DNA of 64,000 bases from Poseidonocella sedimentorum (GTDB lineage: Bacteria; Pseudomonadota; Alphaproteobacteria; Rhodobacterales; Rhodobacteraceae): positions 62,001 to 126,000 of the forward strand of contig NZ_FOYI01000002.1 in assembly GCF_900116005.1 (NCBI RefSeq), written 5' to 3'. Shown piece by piece: positions 16,369 to 24,846 of the stretch. The notes beneath the pieces are model-generated. The model saw nothing but the letters and a program-made list of their open reading frames with translations, was not told the DNA's origin and did no database searches. Position 1 is the first letter of the stretch; every line of letters starts with the position of its first letter. The position numbers and the translations under genes are program-made.

Positions 16369-16854
16369 TCACGATTCCGGTGCGCCGATCATGCCGTTTT
16401 TCTCCATGTCGACCCGCAGCTTCTTCAAAAGCCCGCGCGCCGGGAGATATTCCTTCTGCTCTTCGGTCACCGCCATGTAGCTGTCGATGATCTCGCCGGG
16501 GTTTTCCGGCTCGCCGACAACGATGAACCCGCCCATGCGGTTGCCCCAGTGCGGCGTGCATTTGTAGGAGACGATCCCCACTGTATCGAAGGTGACGGTG
16601 ATGTTGTCGCCCAACTCCGACATGATCTTTTCCTGCCCCTCGGGCACCATCGGATCAAGCGTCTCGACATTGTGGCTCGGCATCCGCTCGAAGCTGACGG
16701 TGTCGCCCGGCTGGATGTAGAGGAACATCGGGTCGAATTTGACGCCCTTGGCCTGGATTACGTGGTTTTCGGCGACGGCGGCCGTGCCGAGCGCGAAGGT
16801 CATGGCCGTAGCAACAGCAACCTGAGATACGCGGCGAGGGAATTCGAATTTCAT
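16369..16854 (-). CDS. Pseudoazurin-like blue copper protein in the xoxG position
   Basis: 161 residues with a signal peptide to about 28. The type 1 copper ligands are all present: His61 (SHNVET), then Cys99, His102 and Met107 in YKCTPHWGNRM. A C-terminal helical extension (about 118-161) matches pseudoazurins. It should be a periplasmic one-electron carrier. It lies between xoxF and xoxJ, where most methylotrophs encode the c-type cytochrome XoxG (no Cys-x-x-Cys-His cytochrome is encoded nearby), so it is the likely electron acceptor of this XoxF. That role is inferred from position. Confidence 0.9.
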   Translation of the reverse strand: MKFEFPRRVSQVAVATAMTFALGTAAVAENHVIQAKGVKFDPMFLYIQPGDTVSFERMPSHNVETLDPMVPEGQEKIMSELGDNITVTFDTVGIVSYKCTPHWGNRMGGFIVVGEPENPGEIIDSYMAVTEEQKEYLPARGLLKKLRVDMEKNGMIGAPES

Positions 16855-16889
16855 ACCGAGGAGGTCCTTTCTCGTGCCTTGTCGTGGAT

Positions 16890-16916
16890 GTGCCGGCGCG
16901 GTGTCCGCACCGGCAC
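16890..16916. promoter_or_regulatory. GC-rich stem-loop between xoxF and the copper protein gene
   Basis: GTGCCGG (16890-16896) pairs with CCGGCAC (16910-16916). After one mismatch GCGG (16898-16901) pairs with CCGC (16905-16908) around a TGT loop. No T-run follows on the xoxF strand, so a strong intrinsic terminator is unlikely. More plausibly it is an RNA 3'-end protector or partial terminator that lets xoxF be expressed more highly than the downstream genes. Confidence 0.5.
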
Positions 16917-16939
16917 GTTTCAGTTGAGTATCACGTCCC

Positions 16940-18739
16940 TCAGTCGGGGATCGCGAAGACCGTCAGCTGACCACCGAGGTTGGTGTAGTCGCTCAGGGCC
17001 GCATAGCCGCCCACGGCGCCCAGACCGTCGTTCGGGTTGGTCAGGCCGGCCGCGAGGCCGATCCCGGCCCAGCCGCCAACGCCCGACAGGATGCCGACAA
17101 ACTGTTTGCCTTCATGGGTGTAGGTCATGACGTTGCCGATGATCCCGGAGGGCGTCTTGAAGCGGTAAAGCTCTTCACCCGTCTCGGCATCGATTGCCTT
17201 CAGGTAGCCTTCGAGCGTGCCGTAGAAGACGACGTCGCCCGCGGTTGCCAAAGCACCCGACCACACGGAGAACTGCTCGGGGATGGACCATTTGATCTCA
17301 CCCGCGATGTTGTCCCATGCGATGAAGTTACCCATGCCGCCGTGGCTGTCCGGTGCGGGGTACATCGACAGTGTCGCGCCCACGTAGGGCTGACCTGCGG
17401 TGTAAGCCACGCGGAACGGCTCGTAGTCCATGCAGACGTGGTTCGTCGGCACGTAGAAGAGCTCGGTCTTCGGCGAGTAGGAGGCCGGTTGTTGGTCCTT
17501 GGTGCCAAGCGCCGCCGGGCAGATGCCGGTCGAGTTCACGTCTTCGCCGTTTTGCTCGGTCGAATACTCGGCCACCACGGCCGGACGGCCATAGGTGTCG
17601 GACTCCGGATCCATGTCGACGCCGGTGGTCCAGTTGACGACCGGGTCATACTTCTCGGCCACGAGAAGCTCACCGCTCACGCGGTCCATGGTGTAGGCAA
17701 GGCCGTTCCGGTCGAAGTGGGTGAGAAGCTTGCGCATCTCGCCATCAATTTCCTGCTCCGTGAGGATCATTTCGTTGATGCCGTCATAATCCCACTCGTC
17801 GTGCGGGGTCATCTGGTAGAACCACTTGGCAACGCCGGTGTCGGCATCGCGGGCCATGATCGTCATGGACCAACGGTTGTCGCCCGGGCGCTGTCCGGGG
17901 TTCCATGTCGAGGGGTTGCCCGAGCCGTAGTAGACGAGGTTTTCTTCGGCATCGTAGGAATACCAGCCCCAGGTCGTGCCGCCGCCGATCATCCACTGAT
18001 CACCTTCCCAGGTGTTCACGCCGGAGTTCTCGCCCACGGGCTCGCCGAGATGGGTGGTGTTTTCGGGATCAACGAGGATGTCCTCATCGGGGCCCATGGA
18101 ATAGGCGCGCCAGGCCATGGAGCCGTCTTCCATGTTGTAGGCCGTGACCGAGCCGCGCACACCGAATTCGCCGCCCGAGATGCCGACGATGATCTTGTCG
18201 TTGACCGGAAGCACGGTGGCGGTGTTGGTTTCGCCCTTGGCCGGATCGCCGTTCACGACGCTCCATTCCACTTCGCCGGTCTCTGCATCGAGCGCGACGA
18301 CCGTGGTATCGGCCTGGTGCAGGAAGATCTTGCCTTCCGCATAGGCGACGCCCCGGTTCACCGTGTCGCAGCACATCACGGGAATCACGTTCGGATCCTG
18401 CTTGGGCTCGTATTTCCAGATGATGCGACCATCATCGTTCAGGTCGAGCGCGTAAACGATGTTCGGGAACGGCGTGTGCAGGTACATCGTGTCGCCAATC
18501 ACCAGCGGCGAGCCCTCGTGCCCGCGCAGAACGCCGGTCGAGAAGGTCCATGCGACCTGAAGATCGCCCACGTTGTCCTTGTTGATCTGGTCCAGCTGCG
18601 AGTAGCGCTGGTTCTTGTAGTCGCCGGTCTGGATGACCCACTGATCGGGGTTGTCGATCTCGGCTTGCAGGCCCTCGTTGGCCGATGCAGACACCGCAGC
18701 GATCGCCAAAGCGGACGTTAGTGCGAGTAGCTTTTTCAT
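16940..18739 (-). CDS. xoxF: XoxF lanthanide-dependent PQQ methanol dehydrogenase
   Basis: 599 residues, normal for XoxF, with a signal peptide to about 20. The vicinal disulfide pair is Cys123-Cys124 ([10 protein letters not shown]), metal ligands are Glu191 and Asn275, and HDEWDYDG carries catalytic Asp317 and the additional Asp319 that distinguishes lanthanide enzymes from calcium MxaF (Ala there). It oxidises methanol (often to formaldehyde or formate) in the periplasm with PQQ. The ATG at 18739 starts a standard signal peptide; an upstream in-frame start at 18778 would add 13 residues ahead of it. It is followed by a pseudoazurin-like gene and xoxJ, and preceded by adhC-fghA, which clear formaldehyde. 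Confidence 0.97.
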   Translation of the reverse strand: MKKLLALTSALAIAAVSASANEGLQAEIDNPDQWVIQTGDYKNQRYSQLDQINKDNVGDLQVAWTFSTGVLRGHEGSPLVIGDTMYLHTPFPNIVYALDLNDDGRIIWKYEPKQDPNVIPVMCCDTVNRGVAYAEGKIFLHQADTTVVALDAETGEVEWSVVNGDPAKGETNTATVLPVNDKIIVGISGGEFGVRGSVTAYNMEDGSMAWRAYSMGPDEDILVDPENTTHLGEPVGENSGVNTWEGDQWMIGGGTTWGWYSYDAEENLVYYGSGNPSTWNPGQRPGDNRWSMTIMARDADTGVAKWFYQMTPHDEWDYDGINEMILTEQEIDGEMRKLLTHFDRNGLAYTMDRVSGELLVAEKYDPVVNWTTGVDMDPESDTYGRPAVVAEYSTEQNGEDVNSTGICPAALGTKDQQPASYSPKTELFYVPTNHVCMDYEPFRVAYTAGQPYVGATLSMYPAPDSHGGMGNFIAWDNIAGEIKWSIPEQFSVWSGALATAGDVVFYGTLEGYLKAIDAETGEELYRFKTPSGIIGNVMTYTHEGKQFVGILSGVGGWAGIGLAAGLTNPNDGLGAVGGYAALSDYTNLGGQLTVFAIPD

Positions 18740-18796
18740 ATCTCTCTCCCTTGTGGTGAGACTTGTCACCTGACCCACCGGGCTGAATCCGGGGGA

Positions 18797-18907
18797 TCAA
18801 TCCATCGTCCGCTCAATCTCTCCTCCGGAGCGGACAAGTCGTCTGTCGTGAAGCGTCCTCCTTTTTCTCGTTCCGATCGCCGCGCGGGCGATCTGTGCTG
18901 CTGTCAC
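18797..18907 (-). other. Possible 36-codon upstream reading frame in the xoxF leader
   Basis: A GTG at 18907, 6 bases after GGAGGAG, opens a frame of 36 sense codons that ends with TGA at 18799-18797, 57 bases before the xoxF ATG. The peptide would be Arg-rich (TRKRRTLHDRRLVR) with no signal. It spans both leader hairpins, so its translation would change which one forms. A leader peptide or plain untranslated leader are both possible. Nothing but the ribosome site and frame supports it. Confidence 0.25.
18807..18835 (-). promoter_or_regulatory. Leader hairpin B upstream of xoxF with Shine-Dalgarno-like loop
   Basis: On the minus strand GTCCGCTC pairs with GAGCGGAC (8 base pairs) around a 13-base loop that contains GGAGGAG. 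It lies about 70 bases before the xoxF ATG. The same loop sequence occurs in hairpin A. Confidence 0.5.
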
Positions 18908-18932
18908 CGGGTCTCCTCCGAACCGGTGACAG
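18901..18932 (-). promoter_or_regulatory. Leader hairpin A upstream of xoxF with Shine-Dalgarno-like loop
   Basis: CTGTCACCGG (18901-18910) and CCGGTGACAG (18923-18932) form a perfect 10-base inverted repeat around a 12-base spacer that reads GGAGGAG on the minus strand. If transcribed it would make a strong stem with an exposed ribosome-site-like loop. As DNA it could also be a regulator operator, for instance for the LuxR regulator at 28259. Confidence 0.5.
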
Positions 18933-19032
18933 GCGTTGTGTCTCCGCCGCCTGGTCGGCCCCGCCTTGCGGGCGCCCGGCTTTGGTGAGTCGGGCCGGCG
19001 CTGCATACCAAGATATCCCGCCGCCGCCGCCT

Positions 19033-19052
19033 AGTCGTTACGACTTAAGTCG
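19033..19052. promoter_or_regulatory. Overlapping palindromes at the fghA stop, upstream of xoxF
   Basis: AGTCGTTACGACT (19033-19045, 6-base arms around one base) overlaps CGACTTAAGTCG (19041-19052, perfect 12-base palindrome), so three half-sites of the form AGTCG/CGACT sit in 20 bases. The run spans the fghA stop codon and is about 300 bases from the xoxF start. It may be a binding site for the xoxF regulator or a coincidence in the coding end. Confidence 0.25.
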
Positions 19053-19871
19053 CTCTGCGTGCCAGGCGACATGGTCGCCGGCGAAGGTCGAGACGAAGTA
19101 GTAGCTGTGATCGTAGCCCGCCTGCATCCGGAACTGTCCCGGCTGGCGCCGCGCGGTCATCGCGCCGGCCAGTGCCTCGGGCTTGAGCAAGTCGAGGAAC
19201 TGGTCATCCGCGCCCTGATCGATCAGCATATCTCCCTTCCAGCCCAGCTCCTCCAGAAGCAGGGTCGCATCGTATTGCGCCCAATTGGCCTCATCGTCGC
19301 CGAGGTAGGCCGAGAGCTGCTTGCGCCCCCAGTCGGACCGCGTCGGGTTGGCGATCGGGGCGAAGGCCGAGACCGAGGCAAAGAGATCGGGGTTCTTCAT
19401 CGCGATCGTCAGCGCGCCATGCCCGCCCATGGAATGGCCGGTGATCCCGTGGGCCACATCGCCCGGCAGCAGATCCGCCACCACGCCGCGCAGATCCGAG
19501 ACGATGTAGTCATACATCTTGAAATGCGGCGCCCAGGGCTCGCGCGTGGCGTTCACGTAGAACCCCGCACCCATGCCCAGATCATAGGCCTCGTCATCCG
19601 CAACGCCCTCGCCGCGCGGCGATGTGTCGGGGAAAACCACCGCGATCCCGTGATCGGCCGCGAATTTCTGAAAGCCGCCCTTGGTCATCGCATTCTCATG
19701 CGTGCAGGTGAGGCCCGAGAGATACCACAGGACCGGGACCGGCCCATCCGCCGCCTGGGGCGGCGCATAGACGGCGAAGGTCATGTCGCATCCGCAGGCG
19801 TCCGACCCGTGGCTGTACACGGATTGGACCCCGCCGAAACTGCGGTTTTCCGAGATGACCTCCAGAGGCAT
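19038..19871 (-). CDS. fghA: S-formylglutathione hydrolase
   Basis: 277 residues, the normal length of the esterase-D family. LSGLTCTHEN (51-60) is the characteristic oxyanion region, GHSMGG centres on nucleophile Ser147, and DQGADDQF and GYDHSYYF near the C terminus carry the catalytic Asp and His. It hydrolyses S-formylglutathione to formate and glutathione in the cytoplasm. Its start overlaps the adhC stop (TGATG), so the two formaldehyde-clearing steps are coupled, and xoxF follows on the same strand. Confidence 0.97.
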   Translation of the reverse strand: MPLEVISENRSFGGVQSVYSHGSDACGCDMTFAVYAPPQAADGPVPVLWYLSGLTCTHENAMTKGGFQKFAADHGIAVVFPDTSPRGEGVADDEAYDLGMGAGFYVNATREPWAPHFKMYDYIVSDLRGVVADLLPGDVAHGITGHSMGGHGALTIAMKNPDLFASVSAFAPIANPTRSDWGRKQLSAYLGDDEANWAQYDATLLLEELGWKGDMLIDQGADDQFLDLLKPEALAGAMTARRQPGQFRMQAGYDHSYYFVSTFAGDHVAWHAERLKS

Positions 19872-20998
19872 CAGAATTCCACCACGGCGCGAATGGATTT
19901 TCCGGCATGCATCAGCTCGAAGCCTTCGTTGATGTCCTCAAGCTTGAGCTTGTGGGTGATCATCGAATCGATCTCGATCTTGCCGTCCATGTACCACTCG
20001 ACCATTTTCGGAACATCCGTGCGGCCCTTGGCGCCCCCGAAGGCCGTGCCCTTCCAGACGCGGCCGGTGACGAGCTGGAACGGGCGGGTGGAGATTTCCG
20101 CCCCCGCCGGCGCCACGCCGATGATGACCGAGACGCCCCAGCCGCGGTGCGAGCATTCCAGCGCGTCGCGCATGACCTTGACGTTGCCGGTCGCGTCGAA
20201 GCTGTAGTCCACGCCGCCGATCTGGTCGAAATCGGTCTTGGTGATGTCGACGATCGCCTGAACGGTGTTCTCGACCTTGGACGGGTTGACGAAGTGAGTC
20301 ATGCCGAACTTCTTGGCCATCTCCGCCTTGTCGTCGTTGAGATCCACGCCGATGATCTTGTCGGCGCCCGCCATGCGGAGCCCCTGGATCACGTTGAGGC
20401 CGATCCCGCCGAGGCCGAAGACCGCCGCGGTCGCGCCGATCTCGACACCGGCGGTGTTGATCACCGCGCCGATCCCGGTGGTGACGCCGCATCCGATGTA
20501 GCAGATCTTGTCGAAAGGCGCGTCCTCGCGCACCTTGGCCAGAGCAATCTCGGGCATCACCGTGTGATTGGCGAAGGTCGAGCAGCCCATGTAGTGATAG
20601 ATCGGCGTGCCATCGAGCATCTTGAAGCGCGTGGTGCCGTCGGGCATCAGGCCCTGGCCCTGGGTGTTGCGGATCGCGGTGCAAAGATTGGTCTTGCCCG
20701 AGAGGCAGGACGCGCACTCGCGGCATTCCGGCGTGTAGAGCGGGATAACGTGATCGCCCGGCTTGAGCGTGGTGACACCTTCGCCCACCTCAACCACGAC
20801 GCCTGCGCCCTCATGGCCGAGGATCGACGGAAAGAGACCTTCCGGATCATCGCCCGAGCGCGTGAATTCATCTGTGTGGCAAATACCCGTTGCCTTGATC
20901 TCGACCAGGACCTCTCCCTTTTTGGGCCCTTCGAGTTCGACTTCCATAACCTCCAAAGGCTTTCCAGCCTCCAGAGCAACCGCTGCTCTCGTACGCAC
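19871..20998 (-). CDS. adhC: S-(hydroxymethyl)glutathione dehydrogenase (class III alcohol dehydrogenase)
   Basis: 375 residues from a GTG at 20998, the standard length. Catalytic zinc ligands are Cys40 and His62-Glu63 in GHEGAG, the structural zinc is held by Cys92, Cys95, Cys98 and Cys106, and [11 protein letters not shown] is the NAD site. It oxidises the formaldehyde-glutathione adduct to S-formylglutathione. It is also called flhA in Paracoccus. GGAGG lies 8 bases before GTG 20998; an earlier GTG at 21016 lacks such spacing and would add six residues not typical of the family. Confidence 0.96.
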   Translation of the reverse strand: MRTRAAVALEAGKPLEVMEVELEGPKKGEVLVEIKATGICHTDEFTRSGDDPEGLFPSILGHEGAGVVVEVGEGVTTLKPGDHVIPLYTPECRECASCLSGKTNLCTAIRNTQGQGLMPDGTTRFKMLDGTPIYHYMGCSTFANHTVMPEIALAKVREDAPFDKICYIGCGVTTGIGAVINTAGVEIGATAAVFGLGGIGLNVIQGLRMAGADKIIGVDLNDDKAEMAKKFGMTHFVNPSKVENTVQAIVDITKTDFDQIGGVDYSFDATGNVKVMRDALECSHRGWGVSVIIGVAPAGAEISTRPFQLVTGRVWKGTAFGGAKGRTDVPKMVEWYMDGKIEIDSMITHKLKLEDINEGFELMHAGKSIRAVVEF

Positions 20999-21148
20999 TG
21001 CGCAATCCTCCGTCACCTGCCATACAATGGCACATCAGGGGTAGCGTGTGCGATGGTCGACAAACAACTGAGACCTTGGTTGGTATTGAGACAAAGGGGA
21101 TGGACCTGCGATTCCATGGGCCTAGATTGGAATACGGGAGGATTGATC

Positions 21149-21757
21149 ATGGCCACGTTTCGCGCGCTTGCCGCCCTGTTTTTCGGCGCCGGCCTCGTGC
21201 TGCCCGCCGCTGCTGCAGATTTCTCCGACCCGACATGGCCCTGCATCCAGCGCAAGGTGGAACGGCTCTCGCCGGGGCTGATGTGGCCCGCGCCGCTCGA
21301 AGAGGTGACGCTCGCGCCCGAGGTCGAAAGCGCGGTCGAGGATCTCGTCGCGCGGCTCGCGCTGCGCCGCACCGAGGTCGAGGATTTGCAGCCGATCGTT
21401 TCCGACTTCACCCGCGAAAATGGCGCCGATCCGGCGCTTCTGGGCGAGGTCTTCTCCCGCGTCTTCACCCGCATGGCCCGCACCCGCAGCGCGATCATCA
21501 AGGGCATCGAAGACTATTCGCTCCAGCAGATCGCGCTGGCGGAGAAGATCGACGCCGCCCGCACCGAGATGACCGCGCTGATGCAGGCAGACGCCCCCGA
21601 TTTCGACAAGGTCGACGCGCTCGAAGAGCAGGTCGATTGGGATGAGCGCATCTTCATCGACCGCCAACGCTCGCTTACCTATGTCTGCGAAACGCCGGTC
21701 CTGCTGGAAAAACGGCTCTACGCCATCGCACAACTGCTTCAGGACGCGCAGGGCTAG
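21149..21757 (+). CDS. Exported helical protein of unknown function, xoxF locus
   Basis: 202 residues. The ATG at 21149 follows GGGAGGATTG and begins a signal peptide ending at AAA-DFSDP. The mature chain starts with a Trp-Pro-Cys segment (PTWPCIQRKVERLSPGLMWP) and is then almost entirely amphipathic helix, with a second Cys near the end (TYVCETP) that could pair with the first. I do not recognise a named family. It is divergent from adhC and converges on the SoxH-like gene, so it likely serves the same periplasmic methanol-oxidation machinery. Confidence 0.75.
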   Translation: MATFRALAALFFGAGLVLPAAAADFSDPTWPCIQRKVERLSPGLMWPAPLEEVTLAPEVESAVEDLVARLALRRTEVEDLQPIVSDFTRENGADPALLGEVFSRVFTRMARTRSAIIKGIEDYSLQQIALAEKIDAARTEMTALMQADAPDFDKVDALEEQVDWDERIFIDRQRSLTYVCETPVLLEKRLYAIAQLLQDAQG

Positions 21758-21764
21758 GCCCCGG

Positions 21765-22802
21765 TCATTCCCATTCCAGCTCGGTGAAGGCGACGGTGGC
21801 GTTGCGCGTGTTGTAGGCGTCAAAGAGCGCCCAGTGTCTGGCCTCGCTCTGACCGATCGTCTCCACCGCCTCGCCGATCCGCTGCCCCTCGGCAATCGCA
21901 GCGCGGGTATCGCCGGCCAGCCGTTCGAGATATCGGAATTGCGCCGTCCCGCCGTCTGGCCAGTCGAGCACCGGCCCCCCGTGGCCCGGCACGACACGTG
22001 CAAACCCCTCGGCCATGAGTTCCTCCATCACCGCCAGCCAGCCGCGCAGCGACCCGTCCAGCGCGGGGGTGTGGCCGTCAAACACCAGATCGCCAGCGAA
22101 GAGCGTGCCCGTTTGCCGATCAAGCACGGTCAGATCCGTGCCGGTATGGCTGGGCGGCCAGGCGCGCAGGGCAAGAACCCGCCCGCCGAGGTCGATCTCG
22201 TCCGCCCCGTCGATCGCGCGGCTGAGCCCGACGGCGCGCGTGCCGATCAGCGCGCCGGGCCCGAGCGTATTGCGCAGGCTCTGGAGGTAGTTCTCCACCC
22301 GGTCGGCCATGGCCCGGTCGTGGCGCGCATGGCCCAGGATCTCGGCCCCGGCGTCGGCAAAGACCGCCGCTCCGAGCGCGTGGTCGGGGTGGATATGGGT
22401 CAGGATGAGATGGCTCACCGGCAAGTCGCTCACCTCGCGTAGCGCGCGCCAGAGATCCTCGCCCACCGCTGCCGTCGTGCCGCTGTCGATCACCGCGATG
22501 CTCCGCGCACCGACGACAAAGCCAAGATTGGCCACGTCCCCCCGGTTGGCGGCGTCCGGCTCGGCAATCTCGCCCCGGTGGACATAGACACCCGGCGCGA
22601 TCTGCCGCACCGCGAGCCCGGGCGCGCCCTCGGCGCAAAACGGCGGGCCACGAGGCACGAGACCCGGGGCGGACGGCGCGCGCGCCTCATCCAGCGCGGC
22701 GACGCAAACCGACTCCGCCGCATGGACCGGCCCCGGGATCAGCGCCTCGCGGCAGACCTCCGGTGCGCCTGCGAGGCAGAGCGTCAACAGCGTCTCGAAC
22801 AT
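21765..22802 (-). CDS. Quinoprotein relay system zinc metallohydrolase (SoxH-like)
   Basis: 345 residues. After a short N-terminal region with Cys-rich FETLLTLCLAGAPEVC, a metallo-beta-lactamase domain carries THIHPDH (His136, His138, Asp140, His141), LRAWPPSHTGTDL and LFAGDLVFDG. This matches SoxH-related hydrolases found beside PQQ dehydrogenases, probably working with the SoxYZ-like carriers, perhaps releasing a thioester- or sulfur-bound group. The reaction is unproven. It is divergent from SoxYZ-like copy 2 at 22954. Confidence 0.88.
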   Translation of the reverse strand: MFETLLTLCLAGAPEVCREALIPGPVHAAESVCVAALDEARAPSAPGLVPRGPPFCAEGAPGLAVRQIAPGVYVHRGEIAEPDAANRGDVANLGFVVGARSIAVIDSGTTAAVGEDLWRALREVSDLPVSHLILTHIHPDHALGAAVFADAGAEILGHARHDRAMADRVENYLQSLRNTLGPGALIGTRAVGLSRAIDGADEIDLGGRVLALRAWPPSHTGTDLTVLDRQTGTLFAGDLVFDGHTPALDGSLRGWLAVMEELMAEGFARVVPGHGGPVLDWPDGGTAQFRYLERLAGDTRAAIAEGQRIGEAVETIGQSEARHWALFDAYNTRNATVAFTELEWE

Positions 22803-22953
22803 GGTTTCCTCCCGGGCCGAAGCCCCTTGCTGCGGCGGCGCACACGAGAAGGTGATCGCGCCCCGACCAAAGGATTATACGGGGTGAGGCCGAAAATGTG
22901 CCACAGTTTCGCGAACGCACGCCAATCACCGAGCCAGTCGAGGAGGACAAGCC

Positions 22954-23760
22954 ATGAGATGCGTTTTGGCCGGAGCGGCCGCTCTGGCGCTCGCCGCGGG
23001 AGCGGTGTTCGCGGAGGATCTGAAAAACCCGCTGACCGAAAGCGAGAGCTGGACAGACCTCAAATTCGATGTTGTCGGCGATGTCGCCCTGCGCGACGGC
23101 GGCCCGCTCTTCGAGGTCGAGGCCCCCTACCGCGCGCATGATGCCGCCACCGTTCCGATCCTGATCTCCCAAACCGACGCGGCCCAGACCATCGACCGCG
23201 CCACCGTGGTGATCGACGAAAATCCCGCGCCCGTCGCGGCGGAGTTCACCTTCGGGCCGGCCATGGCGCCGCTCGACATGGAATTGCGCGTGCGGGTGAA
23301 CCAGTATTCCAACGTGCGCGTCATCGCCGAGACGGACGCGGGCGCCTTCATGGCCGGTCGCTTCGTCAAGGCGTCCGGCGGCTGTTCGGCCCCGGCGACG
23401 CGCGATCCGTCGCTCGCCCTGGCCAGCATGGGCGAGATGCAATTGCGCCATTTCACCCCCGAGCCGCAACTCTCGCGCCCCCGCCGCGAGGCCCAGATCA
23501 TGATCCGCCACCCGAACTACTCGGGGCTCCAGCGCGACCAGATCACCCAGCTTTTCATCACCGCGCATTTCATCGACGCGCTCGAAGTCTGGCAGGGCGA
23601 GGAGATGCTCTTTACCATGACCGGCGGCATTTCGATCAGCGAAAACCCGGTGTTCCGCTTTGCCTACACCGACAACGGTGCGCCGGATTTCCGCATCCGC
23701 GCCCATGATACGGACGGCAACGTCTTCGAGCGGATCCTGCCCAAGACCGGCGAGATCTGA
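22954..23760 (+). CDS. Quinoprotein dehydrogenase-associated SoxYZ-like fused carrier (copy 2)
   Basis: 268 residues with a signal peptide to about 20. A SoxY-like half ends at VKASGGCSAPATRD (Cys144), closer to the canonical SoxY GGC tail than copy 1, and a SoxZ-like half follows with HPNYSGLQRDQITQ and GGISISENPVFRF. It shares the fused architecture of the carrier at 14168 but is clearly diverged, so this is a pair of paralogues, not a recent duplication. It shares a 150-base divergent promoter region with the SoxH-like hydrolase. Confidence 0.88.
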   Translation: MRCVLAGAAALALAAGAVFAEDLKNPLTESESWTDLKFDVVGDVALRDGGPLFEVEAPYRAHDAATVPILISQTDAAQTIDRATVVIDENPAPVAAEFTFGPAMAPLDMELRVRVNQYSNVRVIAETDAGAFMAGRFVKASGGCSAPATRDPSLALASMGEMQLRHFTPEPQLSRPRREAQIMIRHPNYSGLQRDQITQLFITAHFIDALEVWQGEEMLFTMTGGISISENPVFRFAYTDNGAPDFRIRAHDTDGNVFERILPKTGEI

Positions 23761-23773
23761 GGGCGCGCCGCCT

Positions 23774-24139
23774 TCAGAAACAGAGGATTTCGGCCTCCGC
23801 CTGCGCCCGGCGGAGATCGGCCACGATCGCGCGGGGCATGGTCGCGCTGCGGAACATCGACATGCGCTCGCCGCCGACCTGCTGCATCGACAGCACGGTC
23901 TCGGCCTGCACGTAGCGCTCATACGGCAGGATCGAGGCGATTGTATCGATCGAACAGGCGCATTTCTCCAGCACGTCCCGCCCCTGACCGTTCACCGCCA
24001 TGCAGCCGAACACATAATCTGCGCGGGCCACGGTGGGGTAATCGTTGAGCTGCTCGGCGATGGATTGCGCCGTGGCGGGCTGGGCCCCGATGGCCAGAAG
24101 GCCGAGCCCGAGGGCCGCCGCATGCCGCAGGCGGCTCAT
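23774..24139 (-). CDS. Small exported Cys-containing protein of unknown function
   Basis: 121 residues with a signal peptide to about 25 (ends ATAQ). The mature helical domain has four Cys: FGCMAVNG, EKCACSID and the penultimate Cys (ILCF). Spacing suggests two disulfides. Regular helices and conserved MxxV-type segments suggest a compact helical fold, like other small proteins found only in xoxF-type clusters. It overlaps the preceding exported-protein gene by 4 bases, so the two probably act together. No function is assigned. Confidence 0.72.
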   Translation of the reverse strand: MSRLRHAAALGLGLLAIGAQPATAQSIAEQLNDYPTVARADYVFGCMAVNGQGRDVLEKCACSIDTIASILPYERYVQAETVLSMQQVGGERMSMFRSATMPRAIVADLRRAQAEAEILCF

Positions 24140-24804
24140 GGCGCGCCCTCCTGCCCGAGGTAGGACATTTCCGAGTGGTAGATCCGCACGCCGCCCTCGC
24201 CGGGAACATCCGCCACGAGGCTATGATACCAGCCGGGCACGGCCTCCGACATGGTCACCTTGAGCTCCAGCGCGCCGAATCCCTGCATCCGCTCGGCATT
24301 GGGATCGCCCGCAAAGGGCCGCAGGGTCACGACCGTCGCAGGGGCCGCGGCGCCATCGACCATCACGGTCGTTTCGTCCATCTCACCCGGCTCAACGAGA
24401 GACGCCTTCACCCGGTTGCGGATGTAGAACGGGCTCCCGCCGGCGCTTTCGGCCATGTCGCGGACCACCGTCTCGACAAAATACATGATCATCGGATTGC
24501 CGACGCTTTTGGGAAAGCTGCCGAGGTTGCGGTATTTGCCATCCTGCTCAAAGCGCAGACGTGCCTCGGCCGGCTCCCCCTCGACGATGCGCAGCGCGAT
24601 GCGCCCGGTGTCGCGCTCGGCGGTCTCGGGGGTCCGCGCGTTGCTCACGGCGCGCTCATAGAGCAGCGCGCTTTGATCGGGCAGCGCATTCAGCGTGCCC
24701 TCCCGGAACAGAAGCTCATAGACCTTTTCGGTCGTCGTCGCCGTGGCGGCCGAGCCAAGCATCAGGGCCGCGCAGAGCGCCAATCGGAACAAGCGGTGTA
24801 TCAT
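24136..24804 (-). CDS. Exported protein of unknown function, xoxF locus
   Basis: 222 residues with a signal peptide ending at ATA-TTTEK. The mature part opens with TTEKVYELLFREGTLNAL and is beta-rich toward the C terminus (ELKVTMSEAVPGWYHSLVADVPG). There is no Cys in the mature chain and no recognisable catalytic motif. It is translationally coupled (ATGA) to the small Cys protein and lies 42 bases from the histidine kinase gene. A partner-protein or scaffold role in the periplasm is a guess. Confidence 0.7.
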   Translation of the reverse strand: MIHRLFRLALCAALMLGSAATATTTEKVYELLFREGTLNALPDQSALLYERAVSNARTPETAERDTGRIALRIVEGEPAEARLRFEQDGKYRNLGSFPKSVGNPMIMYFVETVVRDMAESAGGSPFYIRNRVKASLVEPGEMDETTVMVDGAAAPATVVTLRPFAGDPNAERMQGFGALELKVTMSEAVPGWYHSLVADVPGEGGVRIYHSEMSYLGQEGAP

Positions 24805-24846
24805 GAAAATCCTCCCGCGTTCATCCTAGCCCCGCCGCGCGTGAGG

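Noticed and set aside
17114-18721. 535-codon plus-strand frame opposite xoxF
   Set aside because: His/Val-rich product without motifs, exactly covering a certain gene on the other strand.
18740-19037. Riboswitch of a known class in the xoxF leader
   Set aside because: The two hairpins do not match any known aptamer fold I can recognise.
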